Positions 28,011 to 37,626 are shown, counted from the stretch's first letter. The stretch: 37,626 bases of DNA from Nitrospiraceae bacterium (GCA_900299325.1 OMJK01000117.1:1-37626), one strand, 5' to 3'. A program made the numbers and translations. The notes: generated by a model not told the origin, from the sequence alone.

Positions 28011-29474
28011 TCACCGTACTCCTTCCAACTCCGGTTGATGCTCCACACTCACCAGCACGCGATGTTGCGTCGTGCCGTGCACGGCAAACCGCTCGTCCTG
28101 GCGATACCCGATCACCCAGACAATCCCCTCCGGCGCCGCCAACACCGGAATCGTTGTCCGTGTTTCGACCGGTACCTTCAGATCCGTAAAGAAATCCTGC
28201 AGTTTTTTTGAGCGGCCGTTCATCCCTAAGGGACAAAACCGGTCTCCCGGCTCCCAGGCCCGCACGGTCAGCGGACCAGAAATGCGGTCCGCATCGAGCA
28301 GAATGGCCTGTCTTCCGTTCCGCGATGCATCCTGACCGGCCCCATGCGCCACGTGTTGCGCCTGAATCCGCTGACCGGTCCCTGCCCACACGACAGCCGA
28401 TGGCACAGTCAGCACCTTCGGCTGTAATGACGCTCTCGCCCGCACCGCCTGTCGCCCGGGAATCAGCCGAATCTGTTCGCGCGTCGCAACCAAGCGCGCC
28501 ATTTTCAGATCAGCCGTCAAGGCCTTATCGGTGAGGCCGCAGCGGACCACACGATCAACCGCTTCGGCGCCCGGTGAACGATGATGCGGATCGCATCCGC
28601 GCAAGACGGCTCTGACAACCCTGCGCTGCAACGGATGCGGAAGATCCCGAAGCAACGTCCGGCTGAAGGACCAGCTGCCATCGCGCTCCTGCCGCACGTG
28701 TGTAGCAACCAGGTCGGCAATTACACCATCGAGATAGCGCTCGTCTTCACGGCACAGATCCGCCAGGCGGCACAGCGCCAGGACACTGGCCGGAACAATG
28801 TGCCGCAACACCGGTAACACTTCGTGCCTGATGCGGTTGCGCAGGTACCGCGGCTTGGCGTTGCTGGAGTCTTCCCGGTACTGCACTCCTTCGACTCGCA
28901 GATACGCCAACACCTCCGCACGCGACACGTCATAGAGCGGCCGGACAATCCCCCCTTCACGGGATGGCGGCATCCCGGAAAGTCCGGCCAACCCAGCCCC
29001 TCGCAGCATCCATAATAGAACGGTTTCCGCCTGATCGTCCGCCGTGTGCCCCACGGTAATCCGGTCGGCCCCGCATTCGCGAGCAATCGTTTCGAGCGCC
29101 TCATACCGCAGCCGGCGGGCTTCAGCCTGAAACGAATTCCCTCGCCCCCGACGGCCGACCGACAGTTTTCTAACGTGAAGAGGGACGCCGAGTTTCCGGC
29201 AGAGGGAGACGACAAACACCTCGTCCCCGTCCGATTCCGTTCCGCGGAGTCCGTAATTGAAATGGGCCACCGTCAACGTCAGCCGCCAGGAAGCCGCCAG
29301 GCGATGCAGCAATGCCAGCAATGCCACGGAATCCGGTCCTCCGGAAACCGCCACCAGCACATGCTGTCCCCGTTCGATCAACGCGCGCCGCCGTACCGTG
29401 CCAGCCACCCGGTGCAAGAAGGCAGGCCACCCCTTCGCGCGCGCGTTGCCGGCACGTCGTGTTGTCCTCGCCAC
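28011..29474 (-). CDS. tilS: tRNA(Ile)-lysidine synthase
   Basis: PP-loop HVLVAVSGGPDSVALLALLHRLA; HFNYGLRGTESDGDE; VGHTADDQAETVLLWMLRGAGLAGLSGMPP. Confidence 0.95.
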   Translation of the reverse strand: MARTTRRAGNARAKGWPAFLHRVAGTVRRRALIERGQHVLVAVSGGPDSVALLALLHRLAASWRLTLTVAHFNYGLRGTESDGDEVFVVSLCRKLGVPLHVRKLSVGRRGRGNSFQAEARRLRYEALETIARECGADRITVGHTADDQAETVLLWMLRGAGLAGLSGMPPSREGGIVRPLYDVSRAEVLAYLRVEGVQYREDSSNAKPRYLRNRIRHEVLPVLRHIVPASVLALCRLADLCREDERYLDGVIADLVATHVRQERDGSWSFSRTLLRDLPHPLQRRVVRAVLRGCDPHHRSPGAEAVDRVVRCGLTDKALTADLKMARLVATREQIRLIPGRQAVRARASLQPKVLTVPSAVVWAGTGQRIQAQHVAHGAGQDASRNGRQAILLDADRISGPLTVRAWEPGDRFCPLGMNGRSKKLQDFFTDLKVPVETRTTIPVLAAPEGIVWVIGYRQDERFAVHGTTQHRVLVSVEHQPELEGVR

Positions 29475-29476
29475 CG

Positions 29477-30436
29477 TCAGACCCCCATCACTGTTTCATG
29501 ATGCCGGCGCAGAATCGACCGGGTACGCTCGACGTCAAGCGCAATCTGCCGGCTCAGGGCTTCTCCTCCGTCGAAATGCATGTCGCCCCGCACCCGCTCG
29601 ACAAATTGCACGGTAATCGACTGGCCGTAGAGTTCCGGACCGGCATCCAGCACATAGACCTCGAGCAGCCGTTCACCGGCATCGAACGTCGGCCGCGTTC
29701 CGATATAGGCGACCGAATCGAACCGTTGCTGATTCCACACCATCACCGTAGCATACACTCCGTCCAGCGGCACGACGCGATCGGCCGGCAAGCGGAGATT
29801 CGCCGTCGGCCAGCCCAACGCCTGTCCCCGTTGCGCGCCCGGCGACACAATCCCGGCAATCGCATATTGCCGCCCCAGCAACAGAGCCGCCTGGCCGACC
29901 TGTCCCTGCTGAATCAATCGGCGAATCCTCGTTGAACTGACCACGGCGCCGTCCGCCGTAACCGGAGACACCGGATGCACCTCGAATCCGAACCGGCGCC
30001 CCAGTTCAACGAGATCGGCAATGGTGCCGGCGCGCTTGTGCCCGAACGCGAACTGCTGTCCGACAAATATGTCCTTGAGCTGCAGCCCACGATGCAGCAC
30101 CTGCTCCGCAAAATCGACAGGGGAGAGCTTCGCGAACGCTTCGCTGAATTCCAGGAAAACCACCTCGTCGATGCCGGCTTCCTCGAACCGCGCGAGCTTT
30201 TCTTCGAAGCTCGTCAGAAAGCGGAGGTCCGCATGCGGAGCGAGGATCTTGACCGGATGGGGATCGAAGGTCACCGCCAGCGCCGTGCCCTGTGCCCGGC
30301 GGGCCGTCTGCACCAAGGTCTCCAGCAGCGCCCGATGACCGATGTGATGACCGTCGAAATTGCCGATGGTCGCAACCGGGTGCACCCTCACAGCACCGCT
30401 GACGTATCCCCGGGTGACCTTCATGCGAGGGCTCAA
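29477..30436 (-). CDS. ribF: Bifunctional riboflavin kinase/FAD synthetase
   Basis: [86 protein letters not shown] at 30436 (overlapping the hemB stop) or ATG at 30424. Confidence 0.95.
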   Translation of the reverse strand: MSPRMKVTRGYVSGAVRVHPVATIGNFDGHHIGHRALLETLVQTARRAQGTALAVTFDPHPVKILAPHADLRFLTSFEEKLARFEEAGIDEVVFLEFSEAFAKLSPVDFAEQVLHRGLQLKDIFVGQQFAFGHKRAGTIADLVELGRRFGFEVHPVSPVTADGAVVSSTRIRRLIQQGQVGQAALLLGRQYAIAGIVSPGAQRGQALGWPTANLRLPADRVVPLDGVYATVMVWNQQRFDSVAYIGTRPTFDAGERLLEVYVLDAGPELYGQSITVQFVERVRGDMHFDGGEALSRQIALDVERTRSILRRHHETVMGV

Positions 30437-31404
30437 CGCAACTGTCGAACGGCGTCCTTGGCGAAGTAGGAGAGAATGAGATCGGCCCCGGCACGCTTGA
30501 TCGACAGCAACGACTCCATCATGGCACGCGACTCATCGAGCCAGCCCGCTTTGGCTGCTGCTTTGATCATGCTGTACTCCCCGCTGACCTGATAGGCCGC
30601 GAGCGGGAGCAGCGTGCGGGACCGGGCGGCGGCGATGATGTCGAGATACGGCAACGCCGGTTTGACCATGACGATGTCGGCGCCCTCTTCGATGTCCAGA
30701 TCGATCTCGCGCAGCGCTTCGCGGCCGTTGGCCGGGTCCATTTGATACGACTGCCGGTCGCCGAACTGGGGACTGGAGAACGCGGCATCGCGGAACGGCG
30801 CATAAAAACAGGACGAGAACTTCGCGGCGTAGGCCATGATCGGCAACTCGGGAAATCCCGCCTGATCCAGTTCGCGCCGGATCGCGGCCACCCGGCCGTC
30901 CATCATATCCGACGGCGCCACCATGTCGGCGCCGGCCTGTGCATGGGTTCGCGCCATCCGCGTCAGGCACTCGAGCGTGTCGTCGTTGAGAATCTTGCCG
31001 TCTTTGACGATACCGCAATGCCCGTGGCTCGTATATTCGTCGATGCAAACATCGGTGATGACCATGAGCCCCGGCACGTGGTCTTTTACCGCCTTGATGG
31101 CCCGCTGGACAATGCCGTTCGGATCGTAGCCGGAACTGCCCCGCTCGTCTTTCTGGGCCGGAATGCCGAACAGAATGATCGCGGGAATGCCCAGCCCATG
31201 AATGTCCCCGGCCTCTTTGATCAACAAATCGATCGACAGCCGGTACTGACCCGGCATCGAGGAGATTTCTTCCCGCCGGTCCCGCCCCTCGACGACGAAC
31301 AGCGGGTAAATGAAATCGCCCGGCGACAAGGCCGTTTCCCGCACCATCCGCCGGAGCGATTCGTGCTGGCGTAGCCGCCGCAATCGTTGAATCGGAAAGG
31401 CCAT
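30433..31404 (-). CDS. hemB: Delta-aminolevulinic acid dehydratase (porphobilinogen synthase)
   Basis: [83 protein letters not shown]. Confidence 0.97.
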   Translation of the reverse strand: MAFPIQRLRRLRQHESLRRMVRETALSPGDFIYPLFVVEGRDRREEISSMPGQYRLSIDLLIKEAGDIHGLGIPAIILFGIPAQKDERGSSGYDPNGIVQRAIKAVKDHVPGLMVITDVCIDEYTSHGHCGIVKDGKILNDDTLECLTRMARTHAQAGADMVAPSDMMDGRVAAIRRELDQAGFPELPIMAYAAKFSSCFYAPFRDAAFSSPQFGDRQSYQMDPANGREALREIDLDIEEGADIVMVKPALPYLDIIAAARSRTLLPLAAYQVSGEYSMIKAAAKAGWLDESRAMMESLLSIKRAGADLILSYFAKDAVRQLR

Positions 31405-31409
31405 AGTCC

Positions 31410-31802
31410 CTACTTTCTCGGCAGATTGGTCAAAAACACCACGAGATCGCGGACCGAGATGACCCCGACCAACTTGCCGTCCTTCGTCACACCCAGATGG
31501 CGCACATGAGCCTGCGCCATGAGATCGTTGGCGTCCAGCAGCGTTTTGCTTTCCTCGATCGTCAAAATGGGCGCCGACATAATTTGTTCCACCGTCGTCT
31601 TCGTGGCATCCGCGCCGGCCGCCACAATGCGCCGCATCATATCGGTATCGGTCAGAATGCCGATGATCTCCCGGTCATTGGTTACGAAGAGACTCCCGAT
31701 CCCCCGGTCGCGCATGATGCGCGCGGCCGTCTGCGCATCCGTATCGCGGGCGACCGTTACGAATTTCTCTCTCGGAATCATGAATGACTTCACCGGAACC
31801 AT
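31410..31802 (-). CDS. CBS-domain-pair protein
   Basis: 130 aa; two CBS-like repeats: [44 protein letters not shown] and [42 protein letters not shown]. Confidence 0.9.
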   Translation of the reverse strand: MVPVKSFMIPREKFVTVARDTDAQTAARIMRDRGIGSLFVTNDREIIGILTDTDMMRRIVAAGADATKTTVEQIMSAPILTIEESKTLLDANDLMAQAHVRHLGVTKDGKLVGVISVRDLVVFLTNLPRK

Positions 31803-31857
31803 GCGTTGGACCTCCCTTTCCGGAACGAACTACCTCTACCCGTTTCCACTCGCCAAC

Positions 31858-33414
31858 TCAACAGGACGCCGTCGCCTCAACCCGACCACCATAATAGTGG
31901 ACGATCGCCTCGACCAGCGCCGGAACGGTATTTTCTCCCGGCATGATCGACACCGCCAGCCCATACCCCTCCGCCGTCTTGGCCGTGATCGGACCGATGC
32001 AGGCCACTGAAACCCCATGCAGCAACCGCCGGGCTTCATCCGCGCCCCCCAGCAACGCGACAAAGTTCTGCACCGTCGACGAGCTGGTAAACGTCGCCAC
32101 CTGAATCAGCCCCTCCGCCAACTGCCGCCGCCAATCCTCGACCGCCTCCTGCGGCACGACGGTTTTATACACGGACACCACGTCGACCTGGGCGCCCATC
32201 GCACGCAATTCTTCCGGCAACAATTCCCGCGCCACTTCGGCGCGCGGGATCAGGATGCGTGCGTGCGCGATCTTGTGCGCAGCCAGTGCCGCCAGCACAC
32301 CTTCCGCCTGATAATCGTCCGGCACCAGATCCGCTTTCACTCCGTATCGTTCGACCTCCTGCGCCGTGCGCGGGCCGATGCAACAAATCCGGCGGCCGGC
32401 CAATGCGCGGGCATCCTGTCCCCGCTCCCGCTGACGCCCCATAAACCGGCTCACTCCGTTCACACTCGTAAACACGACCCAATCATAGGATCCGATCGCC
32501 TCGATGGCACGGTCGACCGGCGTCCAATCGTCCGGCGGCGCAATATGGATTGTCGGTGCCTCAACCGGCTCCGCTCCGTACGCGGCCAGTAAACCAGCCA
32601 ACTCACCCGCCTGCTCCTTGGGCCTGGTCATAAGCACACGCTTCCCGAACAGCGGCCGCTGCTCAAACCAATTCAGCTGCGCCCGCATTCGGACCACATC
32701 GCCGACGACAATCACCGTCGGTGGTTCCAGCCTGGCGGCATTCGCCAATTCGACGATGGTCGCGAGCGTCCCGACGATGGTGCGCTGCGACGCCCTCGTC
32801 CCCCATCGGATAATCGCGACCGGCGTGCCGGCCGGACGCCCTTCCGCCATCAAGTTCGTCACGATCATGGGCAGATTCTTCATCCCCATCAAAAACACCA
32901 GCGTCCCGTCACCGCCGGCCAGCTTGGGCCAGTTCAGTGCCGTGGAGGATTTGTCCGCATCCTCATGGCCCGTCACCACCGTAACGGTCGACGCCAGCGT
33001 GCGGTGCGTCACCGGAATACCCGCATACGCCGGCGCGGCAATCGCCGCCGTGACGCCGGGCACAACCTCGAACTCGATGCCGGCTCCGGCCAACGCCTCG
33101 GCCTCTTCGCCGCCCCGGCCGAACACAAACGGGTCGCCGCCCTTGAGCCGCACCACGACTTTTCCCTGCCGCGCCCGTTCGATCAGCACCCGCGTGATCT
33201 CCTCTTGCGGCGGATACTTGCCCTTCCCGCGCCGGCCCACATACAGCCGCTCCGCACAAGCCGGCGCGTGGGAGAGCAGCGCGGGATTGGCGAGATAATC
33301 GTACAGAACCACGTCGGCCTGCTCAAGACACTCTTTACCGCGCAGCGTGAGCAGCTTCGGATCGCCGGGCCCGGCGCCGACCAGATACACTTTCCCGATG
33401 CGTCGTTTCTCCAT
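31858..33414 (-). CDS. cobA-hemD: Fused uroporphyrinogen-III C-methyltransferase / uroporphyrinogen-III synthase (CobA-HemD)
   Basis: N-terminal KVYLVGAGPGDPKLLTLRGKECLEQADVVLYDYLANP...GGDPFVFGRGGEEAEAL; C-terminal KRVLMTRPKEQAGELAGLLAAYGAEPVEAPTI...WVVFTSVNGVSRFM...ICCIGPRTAQEVE. Confidence 0.95.
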   Translation of the reverse strand: MEKRRIGKVYLVGAGPGDPKLLTLRGKECLEQADVVLYDYLANPALLSHAPACAERLYVGRRGKGKYPPQEEITRVLIERARQGKVVVRLKGGDPFVFGRGGEEAEALAGAGIEFEVVPGVTAAIAAPAYAGIPVTHRTLASTVTVVTGHEDADKSSTALNWPKLAGGDGTLVFLMGMKNLPMIVTNLMAEGRPAGTPVAIIRWGTRASQRTIVGTLATIVELANAARLEPPTVIVVGDVVRMRAQLNWFEQRPLFGKRVLMTRPKEQAGELAGLLAAYGAEPVEAPTIHIAPPDDWTPVDRAIEAIGSYDWVVFTSVNGVSRFMGRQRERGQDARALAGRRICCIGPRTAQEVERYGVKADLVPDDYQAEGVLAALAAHKIAHARILIPRAEVARELLPEELRAMGAQVDVVSVYKTVVPQEAVEDWRRQLAEGLIQVATFTSSSTVQNFVALLGGADEARRLLHGVSVACIGPITAKTAEGYGLAVSIMPGENTVPALVEAIVHYYGGRVEATASC

Positions 33415-33417
33415 ACC

Positions 33418-34365
33418 TCAGGCCGTACCGTAAATCTCGCGTAGAATCTTGTCTCCGCCGCGGGCCAGCAGCCGTTCCGCCAGCTGCACGCCCAGCGCGT
33501 GCGCCTCCCGCTCAGGTCCCTGCACACGATCGCGAATCAACGTCTTGCCGTCCACACTGGCCACCAGCCCCTCCAGCATTACCTGCCCACTCGATAACGT
33601 CGCGTACGCCGCAATCGGCACCTGACACCCGCCCTCCAGCCGATGCAGTAGCGCGCGCTCCGCCGTCACCGCTGTCTGCGTCGTCGCATCATTCAGCCGA
33701 TCCAGAACGGACCGCACAAACCGGTCCTCGCTGCGCCCTTCAATCCCCAGCGCACCCTGCCCGATGGCAGGCAGACTGAGATGCGGATCGAGATACTCCG
33801 TAATTTCCTGATCCCAGGCCAGCCGGCGCAATCCCGCAGCTGCCAGTACAATGGCATCGAACTGGCCCTCTTTCAATTTCTTCAACCGCGTATCCAGGTT
33901 GCCGCGCAGCATTTCGATCCGCAAATCGGCCCGCGCGTTGAGAAATTGCGCCTGGCGGCGCAGGCTGCTCGTCCCGACCCGCGCACCCTGCGGAAGCGCT
34001 TTAAACGGACGCCGGTCGCGGCTGATCAGCGCGTCGCGGGCATCCTCCCGAGCCGGCACACAGAGAATCTCCAATCCGTCCGGCAACTGCGTCGGCACAT
34101 CCTTCATACTGTGCACGGCCAGATCGATCTCGCCGGCCAGCAGCGCCTCTTCGATCTCTTTGACAAACAGCCCCTTGCCGCCGATCTTGGCCAACGGCAC
34201 ATCGACAATCTTGTCGCCGGACGTCTGAATACGGCGGAGTGTGACCCGCACCTCCGGCGCGACATCCTCCACCCGGCGTTGGAACCATTCGCTCTGTTGC
34301 AGCGCCAGCCGGCTGCCTCTGGTGCCCAGCACTAACGTTGGCCGTGGACCTGTGGGGAGTGACAC
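33418..34365 (-). CDS. hemC: Hydroxymethylbilane synthase (porphobilinogen deaminase)
   Basis: LVLGTRGSRLALQQSEW; GKGLFVKEIEEALLAGEIDLAVHSMKDVPTQLPDGLEI; LHRLEGGCQVPIAAYA (dipyrromethane Cys). Confidence 0.97.
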   Translation of the reverse strand: MSLPTGPRPTLVLGTRGSRLALQQSEWFQRRVEDVAPEVRVTLRRIQTSGDKIVDVPLAKIGGKGLFVKEIEEALLAGEIDLAVHSMKDVPTQLPDGLEILCVPAREDARDALISRDRRPFKALPQGARVGTSSLRRQAQFLNARADLRIEMLRGNLDTRLKKLKEGQFDAIVLAAAGLRRLAWDQEITEYLDPHLSLPAIGQGALGIEGRSEDRFVRSVLDRLNDATTQTAVTAERALLHRLEGGCQVPIAAYATLSSGQVMLEGLVASVDGKTLIRDRVQGPEREAHALGVQLAERLLARGGDKILREIYGTA

Positions 34366-34398
34366 GCTCCGACAACTCTCTTTCTGCCGTTCGTCCGT

Positions 34399-35781
34399 TC
34401 AGAGCTTCCGCTTTTGCACGACAGCCGGATGATCCGCTTCTTCCCGCTCGATTTCATCCGGCAGGCGTTCCGCGTGGCCGGCGCAACTCCCCGACCGCTG
34501 CTCTCCCGCCGGCTGATGGTCGAGATTGAAAAACCGCCGGGCCGCTTCGACAAACGCGGCGCCTCCTGCAGACGCCACTTCGGACTTCAACGTGATCATG
34601 GTGTTGTGGATCAATTTGTTCACGATCGATGAGGCCATGCCTTCGACCAGCGCGCGATCGGCATCCGACAGATGCGCAAGCCGCCCCAGCGTCTTGTCCA
34701 CTTCAGTCCGCTTGATCTCGTCGACACGGCTCCGCAGCGCCACGATGGTGGGCGTGACCTCCAGCGACTTCATCCACTCCTGCAGCACACCGACCTCTTC
34801 CACCACCATCCGTTCCGCCTTCGCCGCCTCCTGCAGCCGTTCGGCGCGGTTGCGCTCAACCCGCTGACTTAAATCGTCGATATCGAACAGGAACGCGTTG
34901 TCGACATCGCGCACCGCCGGTTCAATGTTCCGCGGCACCGAAATGTCGATCAGGAACATGGGCCGGTTCATCCGCTCTTTGACGGCGCGATGCACGTCGT
35001 CGGCGCTGATCAGATAGTGCGCCGCGCCGGTCGAAACCAGCACGATGTCCGCGGCGGCCATTTCGTCTTTGAATTGATCGAACGGTACGGAGGCGCCGTC
35101 GAATTTGGCGGCAAGTTCGACGGCATGCTGCGGCGTCCGCGTCGTGATCCGGATCTTCCGTACACCCTGGGCGATGAGATGCTGCGCTGCCAGCTTGGCC
35201 ATCTCGCCCGCGCCGACCAGCAATACCGTCTTCTCTTCCAGGTTCGAGAAGATTTTTTTCGCCAGTTCCACGGCCGCGTAGCTGACCGACACCGCCATTT
35301 CGGCGATTTTGGTTTCGGTGCGGACCCGCTTGGCCACCGAAATCGCCTTCTTCACCACCTTGTTCATGATCACACCGGTGGTCTTGTGGCCCAGCGCCAC
35401 TTCGAAGGCATCCTTGAGCTGGCCCAGGATCTGCGATTCGCCGACGATCATCGAGTCGAGGCTGGCGGCGACCCGGAACAGATGCGTAATGGCCCGATCG
35501 CCCGTATGCCAGTACAGATGTGGCGTGAGTTGTTCGGAAGACAGCGACAGGTGCGTATCGGCCAGAAATTCCTGAATCCGGCTGTACCCCGATTCGAGAT
35601 CGTCCACCACCGAGTAAACTTCGACCCGGTTGCAAGTGGACAGCAGCAAGCCTTCTTTGACGCCCTGATAAGAACAGAGCCGGCTGAGCGCCTCGCCGAG
35701 ACGGCTCTCGGGTACGGCGAGTTTCTCGCGAATCTCCACCGGCGCCGTTTTGTGGCTCAACCCGACGACGATCAAATGCAT
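34399..35781 (-). CDS. hemA: Glutamyl-tRNA reductase
   Basis: MHLIVVGLSHKTAPVEIREKLAVPE; EGLLLSTCNRVEVY; VGESQILGQLKDAFEVA; VLLVGAGEMAKLAAQHL. ATG at 35781. Confidence 0.97.
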   Translation of the reverse strand: MHLIVVGLSHKTAPVEIREKLAVPESRLGEALSRLCSYQGVKEGLLLSTCNRVEVYSVVDDLESGYSRIQEFLADTHLSLSSEQLTPHLYWHTGDRAITHLFRVAASLDSMIVGESQILGQLKDAFEVALGHKTTGVIMNKVVKKAISVAKRVRTETKIAEMAVSVSYAAVELAKKIFSNLEEKTVLLVGAGEMAKLAAQHLIAQGVRKIRITTRTPQHAVELAAKFDGASVPFDQFKDEMAAADIVLVSTGAAHYLISADDVHRAVKERMNRPMFLIDISVPRNIEPAVRDVDNAFLFDIDDLSQRVERNRAERLQEAAKAERMVVEEVGVLQEWMKSLEVTPTIVALRSRVDEIKRTEVDKTLGRLAHLSDADRALVEGMASSIVNKLIHNTMITLKSEVASAGGAAFVEAARRFFNLDHQPAGEQRSGSCAGHAERLPDEIEREEADHPAVVQKRKL

Positions 35782-35782
35782 G

Positions 35783-36586
35783 TCACGACACGGCTCCGTG
35801 GCTCTTGAGAACGACACCCACCAACGTCAGAATCACTCCTGCGAATCCGATGACCGTCAAGTAGGCCGCCCGCTTGGCCCGCCATCCGACCATCAACCGG
35901 CCCATCAGCACGATGAAATAGAACAGCCAGGTGACCAGCGCCCAGGTTTGTTCCGGATTCCAGTTGAGATAGGAACCTTGGACAAATTCCGCCGAGATGG
36001 CGCCCGTCACAATCCCGATCGTGAGCAGGGGAAATCCCAAGATAATGGACTGCTGGTTCAGGTGGTCGAGAAAATCGAGGGCCGGCAGCTTGGCATAGAG
36101 CACGTTGAACTGTTTGGACTTGAGAAGCCGGTCCTGAATCAGATACATCACTCCGGCGACAAAGGCGACGGCAAACCCGACCGTCCCCAACATACTGAGC
36201 GTCACATGCACCCAGAGGGTGGTGAAGACCGGTCTGAGCGTGGGCACTGTTTCCGGCAGCGCCGCGGCCGACACGAGCGACACCAGCGCCAGCGGTACGA
36301 TAAACGAGCCTAGGACATGCATGCGGTGGCGGAATTCCACGGCAAGAAAGACCAGGACCAGCATCCAGGAAAAGAACGACAGGGCCTCGTGGACGCTCGG
36401 CGGCGCTGGGGCGCTCGTCGCAACCATCCGGGTCACCAGGGTGATCGTATGCGTTGCGAAACCAGCTGCCGTGACGCCCAGCGATACCTTGGAGAGCGCC
36501 TCCGAACGCCGCAACAAATAGGCAAGAAACAACACGGTGGCGGCAAAATACAGGGCCATCGTGATGATAAAGCAGACAGCGGCCAT
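35783..36586 (-). CDS. CcsA/HemX-like cytochrome c assembly family membrane protein
   Basis: Multiple hydrophobic segments; WVHVTLSMLGTVGFAVAFVAGVMYLIQDRLLKSK; NPEQTWALVTWLFYFIVLMGRLMVGWR; directly upstream of hemA, as in many hemX/ccsA-hemA operons. Confidence 0.88.
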   Translation of the reverse strand: MAAVCFIITMALYFAATVLFLAYLLRRSEALSKVSLGVTAAGFATHTITLVTRMVATSAPAPPSVHEALSFFSWMLVLVFLAVEFRHRMHVLGSFIVPLALVSLVSAAALPETVPTLRPVFTTLWVHVTLSMLGTVGFAVAFVAGVMYLIQDRLLKSKQFNVLYAKLPALDFLDHLNQQSIILGFPLLTIGIVTGAISAEFVQGSYLNWNPEQTWALVTWLFYFIVLMGRLMVGWRAKRAAYLTVIGFAGVILTLVGVVLKSHGAVS

Positions 36587-36642
36587 GCCAGTCTCCCTCA
36601 GGATGGGCGGTCGTCTGGAATCTTTTACGGAAGTACGCGAAA

Positions 36643-36672
36643 ATTATAGCGATGTTACGCGAGGGGAGTCAA
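36643..36672 (-). promoter_or_regulatory. Strong candidate sigma70-type promoter for the ccsA-hem operon
   Basis: Minus-strand TTGACT (36667-36672), 18 bp spacer, perfect TATAAT (36643-36648); predicted leader about 50 nt before the ATG at 36586. Confidence 0.6.
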
Positions 36673-37431
36673 CAAAGCAGTCATTCTGGACCATTGTCGA
36701 GAAACAGCGGCTCATCAAGCGGCGTGCTGTTCATCGTCGGTGTGCCCATCGGGCATCCTGACGACATCACGTTGCGTGCCCTCTCAACCCTCCGTGATGC
36801 AGATATCATCGCCTCGGAAAATCCGGAGGCGACCCAGGCGCTGCTCCGGCATCACGGCCTTCACGCAACCGTCACAAGCTATGGCCCCGTCAATCTTCGC
36901 GAGAAGATCGGCGTACTGATTCAGCGATTGGGTGATGGCGCCCGCGTCGCACTCGTATCCGATTGCGGGAGCCCGGTTGTCTCCGACCCCGGCAGCCGGT
37001 TGATTACAGCCGCCCATGCCCGTTCGATTCGCATTTGCTCCATCCCCGGGCCTTCGGCAATTACCGCAGCCGTGGCCGCAGCCGGACTCCTGGATGACAT
37101 CTGGTTGTTCGGAGGGCAATTGCCGGAATCGACACGTGCGTTGCACACCCGTCTGTCACGCATTCTGGCGCACACATTCGCAACGGTTGCGTTTTGCACA
37201 CCCGCATCGCTTTCCGCGACAGTGCGCTTCGTTGCCGAGCGAGCGCCTGCACGGCTACTTTGCCTGGCCTGCAATCTTACGAGACCGGAAGAAATCGTGC
37301 TGAAAGGAACCGCGGCCTCTCTCCGGCGGAGACTGATTCAACATCCGATCACCGGCGACGTCACACTCATCGTGGCGGGAAAAAAGAGGACGCAGAAACC
37401 TCGTCCGATGAGAAAGCGTCCGGCTCGCTAG
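36652..37431 (+). CDS. Divergent RsmI-like tetrapyrrole-methylase-family (SAM-dependent) methyltransferase
   Basis: GVLFIVGVPIGHPDDITLRALSTLRDADII...RVALVSDCGSPVVSDPGSRLITAA...IPGPSAITAAVAAAGL. Start uncertain (ATG 36652, TTG 36694 or GTG 36724). Confidence 0.8.
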   Translation: MLREGSQQSSHSGPLSRNSGSSSGVLFIVGVPIGHPDDITLRALSTLRDADIIASENPEATQALLRHHGLHATVTSYGPVNLREKIGVLIQRLGDGARVALVSDCGSPVVSDPGSRLITAAHARSIRICSIPGPSAITAAVAAAGLLDDIWLFGGQLPESTRALHTRLSRILAHTFATVAFCTPASLSATVRFVAERAPARLLCLACNLTRPEEIVLKGTAASLRRRLIQHPITGDVTLIVAGKKRTQKPRPMRKRPAR

Positions 37432-37626
37432 TCTTCGCGCCGAATCAACACCCGATACGACCGATCGACTCGCTCTTGCGCCAACACCGTATGCCCTTCG
37501 TTCTCCACGCTGCGCGGGACGTTCCGGATCGGATCGCCATCGTCCAGGATGACGGACAGCACCTGTCCACGCGCCATCGTTTCCAGCTTCAATTTGGTTT
37601 TGACGAACTTGTAGGGACAGATCACT
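37428..37626 (-). CDS. TusA/SirA-like sulfur carrier family protein, possibly truncated by window edge
   Basis: (V/M)ICPYKFVKTKLKLETMARGQVLSVILDDGDPIRNVPRSVENEGHTVLAQERVDRSYRVLIRRED; TusA-like layout with the Cys-Pro almost at the window edge. GTG at 37625 may be the start, or the ORF may continue beyond the window. Confidence 0.75.
   Translation of the reverse strand, partial: VICPYKFVKTKLKLETMARGQVLSVILDDGDPIRNVPRSVENEGHTVLAQERVDRSYRVLIRRED

Noticed and set aside
28008-28389. N-terminal extension of the 307-aa hpt ORF
   Set aside because: Overlaps tilS out of frame; real hpt begins at MAQIFGRPIV.
1-37626. CRISPR arrays, tRNA/rRNA genes, transposases/integrases, classic defense systems
   Set aside because: No regular repeat-spacer structure, RNA gene signature, DDE/tyrosine recombinase or known defense-domain motif was recognised while reading both strands; not exhaustively computed.

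Overview
The window looks like one contig of a Nitrospira-like (Nitrospirota) chromosome; that taxonomic call is an inference from gene content and order. Nearly everything is on the minus strand. (1) About 1-20.1 kb is a tightly packed, one-direction surface-glycan locus. In transcription order: PglK-like ABC flippase, pseB, pseC, pseF, pseG, pseI, radical SAM/SPASM, AGAT/StrB1-like amidinotransferase, HisH-like, HisF-like, PseA/WbpG-like N-acetyl sugar amidotransferase, a second radical SAM/SPASM, large GT-B/capsule-synthesis-like protein, GT2, paralogous GT-B protein, SDR epimerase, DegT aminotransferase, GT8-like transferase (truncated at the window edge). (2) About 20.6-36.6 kb is housekeeping: comEC, glmM, folP, ftsH, hpt, tilS, ribF, hemB, a CBS protein, cobA-hemD fusion, hemC, hemA, ccsA/hemX-like. 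(3) At the right end is a divergent rsmI-like gene (+), convergent with a TusA-like gene cut by the window edge. The most interesting candidate is a pseudaminic-acid locus that carries both a complete acetamidino module (PseA/HisH/HisF, with HisF lacking the usual catalytic Asp) and an arginine-type amidinotransferase, plus two radical SAM enzymes, with no recognisable PseH acetyltransferase in the window. No tRNA, rRNA, CRISPR or transposase was recognised. All functional calls come from reading motifs; no searches were run.
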